NCBI GenBank assembly: GCA_965206445.1
Contig: CBDBJR010000001.1
Span: forward strand, 62,001-126,000
Length of the DNA: 64,000 nt
Source of the DNA: CBDBJR01 sp965206445
GTDB lineage: Bacteria; Pseudomonadota; Gammaproteobacteria; Arenicellales; Poriferihabitantaceae
Direction: 5' to 3'
Shown: piece by piece, positions 25,001 through 37,000 of the stretch
How the letters are laid out: each line of letters starts with the position of its first letter
Position numbering within the stretch: the stretch's first letter is position 1
Notes under the pieces: model-generated
Databases searched by the model: none
The model's input: the letters and a program-made list of their open reading frames with translations, nothing else
Told to the model about the DNA's origin: nothing
Translations under genes and position numbers: made by a program

Positions 25001-28000
25001 ACGCTGGCGCCGTTGACGGTAATCGTGGCTCTGGAGTCGGTGGCGGTCGGCGTCACGGTGACCGTGCCGACGCTGTTGGCGAGCGCGACGGTATAGGCCG
25101 TGGTGGTGGAGTCAAACGCCGGGTCCAGGATGCCGTCGGACACGCTCAGGCCGCTCAACGTGGCGTCGGTCGAGGCGTCGTCATCCTCGACCGCGACACT
25201 GGCGCTGTCGGCGGTGCCGTCCACCGTGTAGTCGGTGCCGGCGGTCACGGTCGCGGTGATGCTGCCGTTCGGCTCGTCAGTGCCGTCGTCGGTGGTGGGC
25301 ACCGTCAGGGTGGCGGTGGTGGTGGTGGCGGCGATGGTGACCGACGTCGGCGCGACGCCGGCAATGAAGTCGCCCACCTGCGTCACTGTCACCAGGACGG
25401 TCAGGTCGCTCGCCGGAACCGTGTCCGCCGTCAGCGTGAAGGTGGCCGCCGTGCCCTCGGTCACCGAGGAAGTCCCGGCGGCGATGGAGATGGCGGGCAG
25501 CGCCGCACGGGTGGCGGTGACCGTGTAGGTCAGCGTGGTGGTGGTGTCTGCGGCGGTGACGATAATGTCAATGTCCAGCGGCGTGTCGATCTCCAGGACA
25601 ATATCGGCGCTGTCGCTGCCGCTGGTGACGCTGGCGCCGTTGACGGTAATCGTGGCTCCGGAGTCGGTGGCGGTCGGCGTCACGGTGACCGTGCCGACGC
25701 TGTCGTCGAGCGCGACGGTATAGGCCGTGGTGGTGGAGTCAAACGCCGGGTCCAGGATGCCGTCGGACACGCTCAGGCCGCTCAACGTGGCGTCGGTCGA
25801 GGCGTCGTCATCCTCGACCGCGACACTGGCGCTGTCGGCGGTGCCGTCCACCGTGTAGTCGGTGCCGGCGGTCACGGTCGCGGTGATGCTGCCGTTCTCC
25901 TCGTCAGTGCCGTCGTCGGTGGTGGGCACCGTCAGGGTGGCGGTGGTGGTGGTGGCGGCGATGGTGACCGACGTCGGCGCGACGCCGGCAATGAAGTCGC
26001 CCACCTGCGTCACTGTCACCAGGACGGTCAGGTCGCTCGCCGGAGCCGGGTCCGCCGTCAGCGTGAAGGTGGCCGCCGTGCCCTCGGTCACCGAGGAAGT
26101 CCCGGCGGCGATGGAGATGGCGGGCAGCGCCGCACGGGTGGCGGTGACCGTGTAGGTCAGCGTGGTGCTGTCGTCTTCGGCGGTGACGATAATGTCAATG
26201 TCCAGCGGCGTGTCGATCTCCAGGACAATATCGGCGCTTTCGCTGCCGCTGGTGACGCTGGCGCCGTTGACGGTAATCGTGGCTCTGGAGTCGGTGGCGG
26301 TCGGCGTCACGGTGACTGTGGCGACGCTGTTGGCGAGTGCGACGGTATAGGCCGTGGTGGTGGAGTCAAACGCCGGGTTCAGGATGCTGTCGGACACGGT
26401 CAGGCCGCTCAACGTGGCGTCGGTCGACGCGGCGTCGTCATCCAGGACTGCGACACTGGCGCTGTTGTCGGTGCCGTCCACCGTGTAGCCGGTGTCGGGG
26501 TCCACGGTCGCGGTGATGGTGCCGTTCGGCTCGGCAGTGCTGTCGTCGGTGGTGGGCACCGTCAGGGTGGCGGTGGTGGTGGTGGCGGCGATGGTGACCG
26601 ACGTCGGCGCGACGCCGGCAATGAAGTCGCCCGCCTGCGTCACCGTGACCAAGACGGTCAGGTCGCTCGCCGGAGCCGGAGTCGCTGTCAGTGTGAAGGT
26701 GGCTGCCGCGCCCTCGGTCACCGAGGACGTATCGGCGGCGATGGAGATGGTCGGGGTGGCAATGGTGACGTCAAAGTTCGCCGTTTCGGTACTCACGCTG
26801 TCGCTGACTGTGTAGGTCAGCCTGACGGTGCCGGCGGCGGTCGGCGTGCCGGACAGGATGCGGGTGGCCGGGGTAAAGGTCAGGCCGGCGGGCAAGTCGT
26901 CGTCGCCCGGCACGGCGTTCGGCCCGGTCAGGGTGTAGGTCGTCAACCCTGGATTGGAGGGGCCGGCCTCCAGAGTCAGGGGGGTGATCGCGCTGTCGAT
27001 TGCGTAGATCTGATCGACCGGCACGGTCGCAAGCGGCGCCGGCGCGGTGTTGGTCACAGTCCTATTGCTCAACGGCGCGGCATTGTTGCCGAACACATCA
27101 TCCTGCAACGGGTTGTCGCTGCCGGGCGTGTAGCTCACCGTGACGGCCTGGGCGCGGGTGACGGCTGCATTCAGCGTCAGCGTCACTTCGGCGCCGTCGA
27201 TGGTTACATCGGTGACCGTCGGCGCCGGGCCGGGGGTCGCCGTGAGTGTGTAGGCATTACTGGCCGGAACAGAGGTCGCGTCCAACAGCTCACTATAGGT
27301 CAGGACCAGGCTGTCGGCGTTGACGGACGCGCTGTCCACCGTCGGCACGACCGCGTCCACCGCATGGATGGGGTCTGCGACCACGGCCTCATGCGTGAGG
27401 TTCGCATTGGTGCCGCCGGCGTTTCGAATGGTGCTGCTGCCGGGCGTGGCGAGGGCATTGGCGTCAATGCTCACGCCGTCGGCATCGGTCTCCCCGGCGA
27501 TCACCGTGTAGGCGAAGACCAGGTCGTCGCTGCCGCTGCCGCTGGTGTAGGCCGCCGGGCGGGAGATTCCGCCGACATTCAGCGCAATCTCCGGGATGCC
27601 CGTGACGGTGACGTTCTCGCTGAAGGTGACCATGACTTCAATGGCTTCGCCCAGCGCATAGGGGCCGGTACTGGCGAAGGTCACATCACCGTCCACGAAC
27701 GGTGTCGATCCCCCCGGATCACCACGGTTGGCGGTGACTGTGTAGGTCAGCGTGGTGGTGGTGTCTGCGGCGGTGACGATAATCTCAATCTCCGACGGCG
27801 TGACGCCCAACTGGGTAGAGACGTCGTTGCCGCTGGTGACGGGGGCGCCGTTGACGGTAATGATGGCGTCGGCGATATTGGTGGCGGTTGGCGTGACGGT
27901 CACGTCGGTGGTACTACTGGGAACGAGGACGGTATAGGTGATGGTGTCGAGGTCAAACGCCGGGTTGAGGGTGCCGGGGGAAATGGTCAGGCCGCTCAAC

Positions 28001-31000
28001 GTGGCATCGCTCGCCGGCACAGCGGCTCCGAATTGCGACGCAGAGATCCGGAGGCAGTCGGTGACGCCGGTGGTCCTCTCGACAATGTCAGCGAAGTCGG
28101 GACGCGAGCAGACAAAATGGGCGTTGCGGACGCGGTCGTCAATCACAAAAAGGCGGGGGCCTCTGTCTTCTGAAATGTCGCCCAGGGTATCCAGCACGTC
28201 GTCAAAGACGCCGGCGGGCAGTCCGGTTTCCGGCGTGAATCCGTTGCCAGTCAAAACCAAACTATCAAGCACCGTCAGGCCGTTAAACAGACCGACTTCA
28301 AATGTTTGAAAGGTGTTGCTGCCCAGGTCCAAAAACTCAAGCGCCTCCAGGCCGTCAAAAATGCTGGCATCAAGTGAAGAGAGGCTGCTGAGGCCCAGGT
28401 TTAATCTCTGAAGCGCCACCAGGCCGGCAAAAATGCCGGCTTCAAGTGAAGATGAAGAGAAGTTGTTGCGATCCAGACGCAATATATTAAGCGCCGACAA
28501 GTCGGCAAAGTCGCCGACTTTCAATGCCGAGATGCCCCTGTTTTGCAGCCTAAGAGCCGTAATCGCTTGCAGCCCCGCCGTCGGCACAATGGTGCAGTCG
28601 GGGGTGGGGTCGATGCTGGCGAGAATGGCAGCCTCCACCTGGTCCGTGCGGTCGCAGATATTGACGCTGGTGCTGGAGATAATCGGGATAGTGTCGGTGG
28701 TCAGAGGGTTGTCGTTGGTGTGGGCGACGGCGGCGACGGTGATGGACAGGGTGCCGTCTCTGGTGAAGTCCGCGTTGTCATATCCCAGCGTCAGCGTGGC
28801 GGTGGTGGTGGTGTCGCGGTTGACGTTGATGACGGTCACGGTGCCGACGACGGTGTCGGCTGGCGTGAAGTGGCTCGGCAACAAATCGGCCTCGTATTCG
28901 GTGCCGGACAGTGTGACGGTGACTGTCGGCGCCGGTGTGGCGAGCAGGGCGGCCTGGGTCAGCGGCGGGGTCGCGGTCAGGGTTGCGCTGGCCTCGGCGA
29001 CTGTCACGGCAATCTCCTGTATTGCCGTTAACCGATTATCGGTCGTATCGGTTGCGGTTACCCGTATGGTCGTATCGCCCGCCGCTACGGCGCTGATGGT
29101 CACGTCACTGCCTTGCACACTGACGGTCGCGATGGCATCGGCAACCGACGATGCCTGGTAGGTCAGGGTGTCCCCTTCCGGGTCGCTGAAGCTGTCGGCG
29201 ACATTGACGGTGACCGGCGGCAGGCCGATGATGAGCATCTGTGGTTCAATGGTGCCCACCGTAATTGGCGCCTCGTTGACATCGTCGAGGTTGATCGTGA
29301 CGGTGGTTTCCGCCGTGGCGGGGCCGATGCTCAATTGCACACTCAATGTGTAGGTCGGCGTGGTCTCGAAATCGAGCGGCTCGATTACCGTTAGCTGGCC
29401 GCTGAGTGGGTCGATCTCGAACACCGTGCCGGTGTTGCCGGCGGTGATGCTCCAGGCCTGCGTGTCCTCCTCCGGGAAGTCGCTCGGTGTCAGCGGGTTG
29501 CCGACGGCGGTGTCGGTGGCGGCGTCTTCGGACACTGTGAAGGTCATCGGCGACAGCGACGGTCCCGGGTTGACTGTCACGGTAAACATCTGTGTTGCTG
29601 TTATTACTGTTAACTGGCTAGACGGATCGGTTGCGGTTACCTGTATGGTCGTATCGCCCACCGCTACGGCCATGATGGTCACGACACTGCCTTGCACACT
29701 GACAGTCGCAGTGTTCTCGTCATCCGACATCGCGGTGTAGATCAGGGCGTTCCCTTCCGGGTCCATGAAGTTGCCGGCGACATCAACGGTGACCGGCGGC
29801 ATGCCGACGGTGACCGTCTGCGGGGCAATGTCGTCTACCACCGTTGGCCCCTCGTTTCTCGGGCCGACGTTGATCGTGAGGGTGGTTTCCGCCATGGCGG
29901 GGCCGACGGTCAATTGCACTTTCAGCATGTGGCTCTCCGTGGTCTCGAAATCGGGCGGCTCGATTACTGTTAGCTGCCCGGTGGTCGGATTGATAGCAAA
30001 CACCCCGTCGTCGTTGCCGGCGGTGATGCTCCAGACCTGCGTGCCCTCCGGGAAGTTGTTCGGCACCAGCGGGGTGCCGGGGACGGGGGTGCCGACGACG
30101 GCGTTTTCGAACACTAGGCGGATGACCTCCGGCAGCGACGGTGTCGGGCGGACTGTCACGGCAAACCCCTGCGTTACCCTTGACTGATTACTGTCCGTAT
30201 CGGACGAATCGGCGGCGGTTACCTGTATGGTCGTGCTGCCCACCACTACGGCGCTGATGGTCACGACACTGCCTTGCACATTGACAGTCGCGATGGTATC
30301 GGCATCCGACGATGCCTGGTAGGTCAGGGCGCCTCCTTCCGGGTCGTTGAAGTGGCTGGCGACATCGACTGTGACCGCCGGCAGGCTGACGAAGACCGTC
30401 TGCGGCGGGATGGGGCGCTCCACGACCGGTGCTTCGTTGACATCCCCGACGTCGATGGTGACGGTGGCCTGTGCCGTCACTTCGCCGACGATCAGTGCGT
30501 CGACGGTCAGTTCCACTGTCAATATGTAGCGCTCCGTGGCCTCGAAATCGAGCGACTCGGCCATCACGACCGTTAGCTGACCGTTGACCGGGCGGCTGAT
30601 GGCAAACACCCCGTCGTCGTTGCCGGCGGTGATGCGCCAGGTCCGCGGGCCTGCCGGGAAGTTGATCCGTGTCAGCGTGCCGAGAATGGTGTTGTCAGCG
30701 GCGTTTTCCGGCACCGTGAAGGTGACCGGCAACAGCTCTGCGACGCTCAGTGTGAACTCGAGTGTGGCGCTGTCCGGGTCGCTGACGTCGGCATCGGTCG
30801 CCGTCAGTGTGTAGAGCGTCAGCGGCGCCGTCACCGTCGGCGTGCCGCTGATCTGGCGGTCCTCCGCATTGAATGTCAGGCCGGCCGGCAACGTCGGCGT
30901 CAGCGTGTAGCTCAGCGGCGGGTTGCCGCCGCTCGCCGCCGGCAGTTGCAACGTGCCGATGGCCACGCCGACTGTGTAAATCTGCAGCTCCACTGCCGCA

Positions 31001-34000
31001 GCGCCAAAGCTCGGCAGTGCATCGGTGGTGTTGATCACCTCCTGGACCGTGAAATCGGCGGCCGGGTTGCCGGCCAGGTCGCGCAGCGGGTTCGCGGCGA
31101 CGGTGTAGGTCAGCATCACGACATCGGTCGATACCACGGCTGTGCTCAGCGCCAGCGTTACGTTCGTCTCGCTGATTGTCACGCCGCCGGCGTTCACCGT
31201 TGGGGCAGTGCCCGACGTCAGCCTCAGCGTGTAGTCTGTCGACGCCGGCGCCGAGCCGGCGTCGAGTTCCTCGTCGTAGGTCAGCGTCAGTGTCCTGCCA
31301 TCAATTGTTGCCGTGCTGAATGTCGGCGCGACGGTGTCCACTCGATTGGCGTTGACCGCAGCAATGGCATTGTGGGCAAGCACCGCGTCGTGGCCGACGG
31401 CGTCCCGGATGGTGCCGCTGTTGGCCGTCAGGGCGTTTTGCGCCACCTCGACCCCATCGGCATCGTTGTCGACGGCGACCACTGTGTAGCTGAATACCAG
31501 CGCCGTGGTGATGCTGCTGTCGCCGGTGTAGACCGCCTGGCGCGGCGTTGCGCCCACCGTCAGCTCTATCTGCGGCGTGCCACCGGTGGTGTCCACCGTG
31601 ACCGCTTCGCTGAAGGTCACCGTCAATTCAATCGCTTCGCCCTCGGCGTACGGGCCGGTGCTGATGGCGACATCGCCGTTGACGATTGTTGGGGCGACGC
31701 CGTCTACCCTGTGCCGGGTGTCAGCGGCGACTGTCACGCTGTGCCTGATATCCGCGTTGATGGTGGAGTCGGCCGCGGCTTGAATCGTACTGCTGTCGGC
31801 GCCGGTGGCGTGGGCCAGTGCATTTGGATCAATGCTCACGCCATCATCGTCCTCGTCGCCGTCGACCACCGTGTAGCGAAATACCAGCGCCGTGGTCGGG
31901 CTGCGGTCGCCGGTGTAGATCGCCTGGCGTGTCTGCGGGCCTACGGCCAGCGCCAACTGTGGCCGGCCGGTGACGGTGACCGACTCGATGAAGGTGACTG
32001 TCGCCTCAATCACCTCGCCAATCGTGTAGACGTCATCGCCGGCATCCGAGGTCAACGCGATGGCGGTGATGTGCGGCCCCCGCTCGCGGGTGACGGTGAC
32101 GGTATAGATGGTGGTCGTGTCGGTGGCGGTCACTGCAATCGCAATGTCCTCCGGCGTGTCGGGGATCAGGGGAATGGCGTTACTGGGGCTGCCGCTGTTC
32201 ACCGGGTTGGCGTTGACGGTAATGATGCCGCGGTCGTCGCTGGCGGTCGGCGTGACGGTCACGCTGGCGACGCTGTTGTGGACGGTGGCGGTATAGGTGG
32301 TGGTGGCGAAGTCAAACTCCGGGGTGAGGGTGCCGGCGGAAATGGTCAGTTGGCTCAACGTGGCACCGCTCAACCGCAGCAGAGCGATGGTGAATTGCGT
32401 CGAGGAGACCAGGAGGCAGTCGCTCACACCGGCGTCGGTGACAATGGCAGCAAAGTCGTCACGGGAGCAGACAAAATGGGCGGCGCGGACGGCATTGTCA
32501 ATCACAAAGCCGCTGTCTCCGGTTTCTGTAATGGCGCCCAGTTCACCCAGCACGTCGTCAAAGACCCCGACGGGCAGACCGCCCGGTGTAAAACTGTTGT
32601 TGCCGGATAAATTCAAAGTCTCCAGCGACCTCAAGCCGTTAAAAATGTCGGGGGGCAATGTAGTGAGTCCGGTGGCGCTCAAATCCAAAGTCGCCAGCGA
32701 CCCCAAGCCGTTAAAAATGTCGGCGGGCAATGTAGTGAGTCCGATGGTGCTCAAATCCAAAGTCGCCAGCGACCCCAAGTCGGCAAAATCACCGCTTCGC
32801 AGGGCATCAATCCCTGGATCAGACAGATCAAGCCCCCTCACCGTTGACAACGTTGACAACCCCTGATTAGACGGCACATTGGTGCAGTCGCTGGGTCTGG
32901 GATTGATGGCGGCGAGAATGGCAACCACCACCTGTGACGTGCGGCGGCAGATATTTTGGCCGGTACTGAGCTCAAAAAATTCGTGTGCGGTCACCAGGTC
33001 GCCGCCTCCGCGGTGGGCGGCGTCGGCGACGACGACGTTATATCGGTTGCGGCCGATGACGTCGTCTGGGCGTCCATACTCCAGCGTCAGCGTGGCCACG
33101 GTGTCGCTGTCGCGGCTGACAGCGATGACTTCCGCGCCGCCGTTCACGTTCACCGTAAAGTAGCTCGGCAGCAGATCAACTGGGGGCGGCTCGTATTCGG
33201 TTCCGCTCAGTGTAATGCTGACTGTCGGCGTTTCGGAGTACAGAATGGCTTCGCTCAGCACGCTACTTATGCGGGCGATAGCAGGCGGTCGTTCCGAGAT
33301 GACTACGATGGCCGTTAGAAGCGTGGTCTGGCCGCCTCGCTCGTCGGTGACGGTCAGAGAGAACTGCAGATTGGGCGTCGATAAGGTATTGAGGCGCGGC
33401 ACGGTGAAGGTGGCGATGGCAGTCTGCGAGTTTCTGAGCTCGATCGTGCCGTCGGGCGGGATGGTCTGCGCCCATCGATAGGTCAGTCCGACGTCGTCGC
33501 CATCCGGATCAAAGGCCCTGCTCACCAGGGTGACCTCTTCATTCATGACGACAGACTGCCGACTGGTGCCCAGGATGAGCGGCTGGTCATCGATTGAGAC
33601 ACCGGGCGGCTGGTTGGCCTCGACGACGGTGATGATGACGGTGTCGGGCGCTGAATCCGCATCGCCGTCGTTGACCACCAGTGAAAAGGTCAGGTCGGTG
33701 TCGATATCCACGGACGGCGTCCTGAAGGTCGGCTGGGCCGCGGTGATGTCGGTGTCGCTCAAGTCCGCCGACGGGCCGCCGATTTGCGTCCAGCTGTAGG
33801 TGACGCTGTCGCCCTCATCCGGGTCGGTGCTGTTTCTGCCGTCCAGGGTGACTCTGTCGCCTTCGGTGACGCGCTGGTCGTCGCCGGCCTCGGCGGTCGG
33901 TGCACGGTTGACTCTGACGGCAATATTCTGTGTTGCTCTTGACTGATTACTGTCCGTATCGAACGCATCGGCTGCGGTTACCTGTATGGTCGTGCTGCCC

Positions 34001-37000
34001 GCCGCTACGGCGCTGATGGTCACGTCACTGCCTTGCACATTGACGGTCGCAATGGCCTCGTCAGCCGACGATGCCTGGTAGGTCAGGCTGTCACCGTTCG
34101 GGTCGCTGAAGTGGTCGGCGACATCAATGGTGGCCGACACCACGCCGTCGATGGTGAACGTCTGTGGGTCAATGGCGTCCCCCACAATTGGCGCCTGGTT
34201 GGGCTCGACGGTGATGATGACGGTGTCGGGCGCTGAATCCGCATCGCCGTCGCTGACCACCAGTGAAAAGATCAGGTCGGTGTCGTCCGTCACGAGCGGC
34301 GCCGTGAAGGTCGGCCCGGCCGCGTTGGTGGCGCTCAAGGTCACTGTCGGGCCGCCGATTTGCGTCCAGCTGTAGGTGAGGCTGTCGCCCTCATCCAGGT
34401 CGGTGCCGCTGCCGGCCAGGGTGACTGTGCCGCCTTCGGTGACGCGCCGGTTGTCGCCGGCCTCGGCGGTCGGTGCACGGTTGACTGTGACGGCAATCTC
34501 CTGTGTTGCCCTTGACTGATTACTGTCCGTATCGGACGCATCGGTCGCGGTTACCTGTATGGTCGTGCGGCCCGCCGCCACTGCGTCGATGGTCACGACA
34601 CTGCCTTGCACAGTGACGGTCGCGATGGCCTCGTCAGCCGACGATGCCTGGTAGGTCAGGCTGTCACCGTTCGGGTCGCTGAAGTGGGCGGCGACATTAA
34701 CGGTGGCCGACACTACGCCGCCGATGGTGAACGTCTGTGGGTCAATGGCGCCCACCGCAATTGGCGCCTGGTTGGGCTCGACGGTGATGGTGACGGTGTC
34801 GGGCGCTGAATTCGCATTGCCGTCGCTGACCACCAGTGAAAAGGTCAGGTCGGTGTCGTCCGTCACGGACGGCGCCGTGAAGGTCGGATCGGCCGCGTTG
34901 GTGGCGCTCAAGGTCACTGTCGGGAGGCCGATTTGCGTCCAGCTGTAGGTGAGGCTGTCGCCCTCATCCGGGTCGGTGCCGCTGCCGGCCAGGGTGACTC
35001 TGCCGCCTTCGGTGACGCGCTGGGGGGGGCCGGCCTCGGCGACCGGTGCATTGTTGACGCGGGTCACCGTCAGCGTGTAGGTCAGCCTGGTGGTGGTGTC
35101 GGTGTCGGTGTCGGTGGCGGTCACTGTAATCACAATGTCCTCCGGCGGGCCGGCGGTCAGGGGGATGGGGTTACTGGTTCTGCCATTTTCTACGGGCTCG
35201 GTGTTGACGGTAATGGTGGCGGCGGTCTGGGCGGCGGTTGGCGTGACGGTCACGGCGGTGACACTGTTGGGAACGGTGACGGTATAGGTGATGGTGTTGG
35301 GGTCAAACGCCGGGTCGAGGGTGCCGGCGGAAATGGTCAGTCCGCTCAACGTGGCATCGCTCTCCGGCACAGCGGCGTTGAATTGCGCCCTAGAGATCCG
35401 GAGGCAGTCGGTCACGCCGGTCGCCGTGATAATGGCAGCGACGTCGTCACGGGAGCAGACAAAATGGGCGTCGCGGACGGTGGTGTCAACACTGAACGCA
35501 GTGACAAACCCGCCATCGGCATCCGTATTCAACACCTCGTCAAACACTCCGGCCGGCAGGCCGGTGTCCGCCGTGAAGGCATTGGCTACCAAATCCAGCT
35601 CTCTCAGCGCACTCAGGCCGTTGAACGCGTCGCGCTCGATCGAGGCGAGGCCGTTGTCGTTCAGAAACAAATTCTGAAGCTCCGACAAGCCGCGAAAAAG
35701 ATCGGCCGGCAAGCTGCTGTCGGCGAAAACGTTTCTGTTTTCGTTCAGCTGCAATGTCTCAAGCCTCGACAAGTCGTCAAAATCACCGACTTGCGGCGCC
35801 GTGGTGCTGAAGCTGTTGGCCAGATCAAGCATCGTCACCGATTGCAGCCCCGACATCGGCACATTGGTGCAGTCGCTGGGGGTGGGACTGATGGCGGCGA
35901 GAATGGCGTCCCGCACCTCCGGCGTGCGGCCGCAGATATTGACGCCGGCACTGGCGGTAACCGGAATGGTGCCGGTGGTCAGAGGGTCGTCACCGGCGTG
36001 CCCGGTAGCCAGTACCGTGACCGACAAGTCGCCGTTGCCGGTGAGGTCCGCGCCGGCAAACCCCAGCGTCAGCGTGGCGGTGATGTTGTCAGCGCCGCGG
36101 TTTACATCGGTTAGTGTGACGTCGCCCCCGGTCACGGTAGCATTCACTTCGAAGTTCGCCGGCGTCAGCGTGGTCGCGTATTCGGTGTTTGCCAGTGTGA
36201 CCGTGACGGTCGGCGGCGGGAGTGCAAACAGCGCGGCTTCGGTCAGCGGCGGGGTCGCGGTCAGGGTTGCGCTGACCACTGTGACGGCAAACGCCTGTGT
36301 TGCCCTTGACGGACTGAGTACCGTATCGGACGAATCGGCTGCGGTTACCTGTATGGTCGTGTTGCCCGCCGCTACGGCGTTGATGGTCACGACACTGCCT
36401 TGCACACTGACGGTGGCGATGGCATCGTCAGCCGACGATGCCTGGTAGGTCAGGGTGTCACCGTCGTCCGGGTCGCTGAAGTGGGCGGCGACATCAACGG
36501 TGGCCGACACCACGCCGCCGATGGTGAACGTCTGTGGGTCAATGGCGTCCCCCGCAATTGGCGCCTCGTTGACATCGCCGACGTTGATCGTGACGGTGGT
36601 TTCCGCCGTGGCGGGGTCGACGGTCAATTGCACTGTCAGTGTGTAGCTATTCGTGGTCTCGAAATCGAGTGGTTCGATTACCGTTAGCTGGCCGCTGAGT
36701 GAGTCGATCTCGAACACCGTGCCGGGGTTGCCGGCGGTGATGCTCCAGGCCTGCACGCCATCCGGGAAGTTGCTCGGCGTCAGCGGGGTGCCGACGTCGG
36801 TGTCGGCGGCGGCGTCTTCGAGCACCGTGAAGGTTATCGCCGGCAGCGACGGCGACGGCGCCGGGTTGACCGTCAGCATAAACGTGAGTGTGGCGCTGTC
36901 CGGGTCGCTGGCGTCGGCATCGGTCGCCGTCAGTGTGTGGGTCGTCGGCGACGTCGCCGCTGTCGGTGTGCCGCTGATCTGGCGATTCTCCGCATTGAAT

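Larger units (their letters stand above)
29250..36880 (-). other. Cadherin-type repeats within the giant protein (four, dispersed)
   Basis: Four segments end in cadherin linker-like motifs preceded by a DFE motif: near 36,870-36,560 (VGDVNEAP), 30,770-30,425 (VGDVNEAP), 30,180-29,845 (degenerate VGPRNEGP) and 29,560-29,265 (LDDVNEAP). In cadherins the DxNxxP linker and the acidic DxE/LDFE motif coordinate Ca2+ between domains. Each is followed by a putative Ig-like domain with the core LTYQASS...ATVSVQGS. Between about 35,050 and 33,650 there are also three repeats of a PKD/K319-like fold (TYSWTQIG). Confidence 0.65.

Noticed and set aside
5047..28173. 7,708-codon plus-strand open frame
   Set aside because: It is the exact antisense of the Calx-beta arrays, encodes low-complexity Gly/Arg/His repeats and has no start context. 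The minus strand carries recognisable domains in register across the same region.
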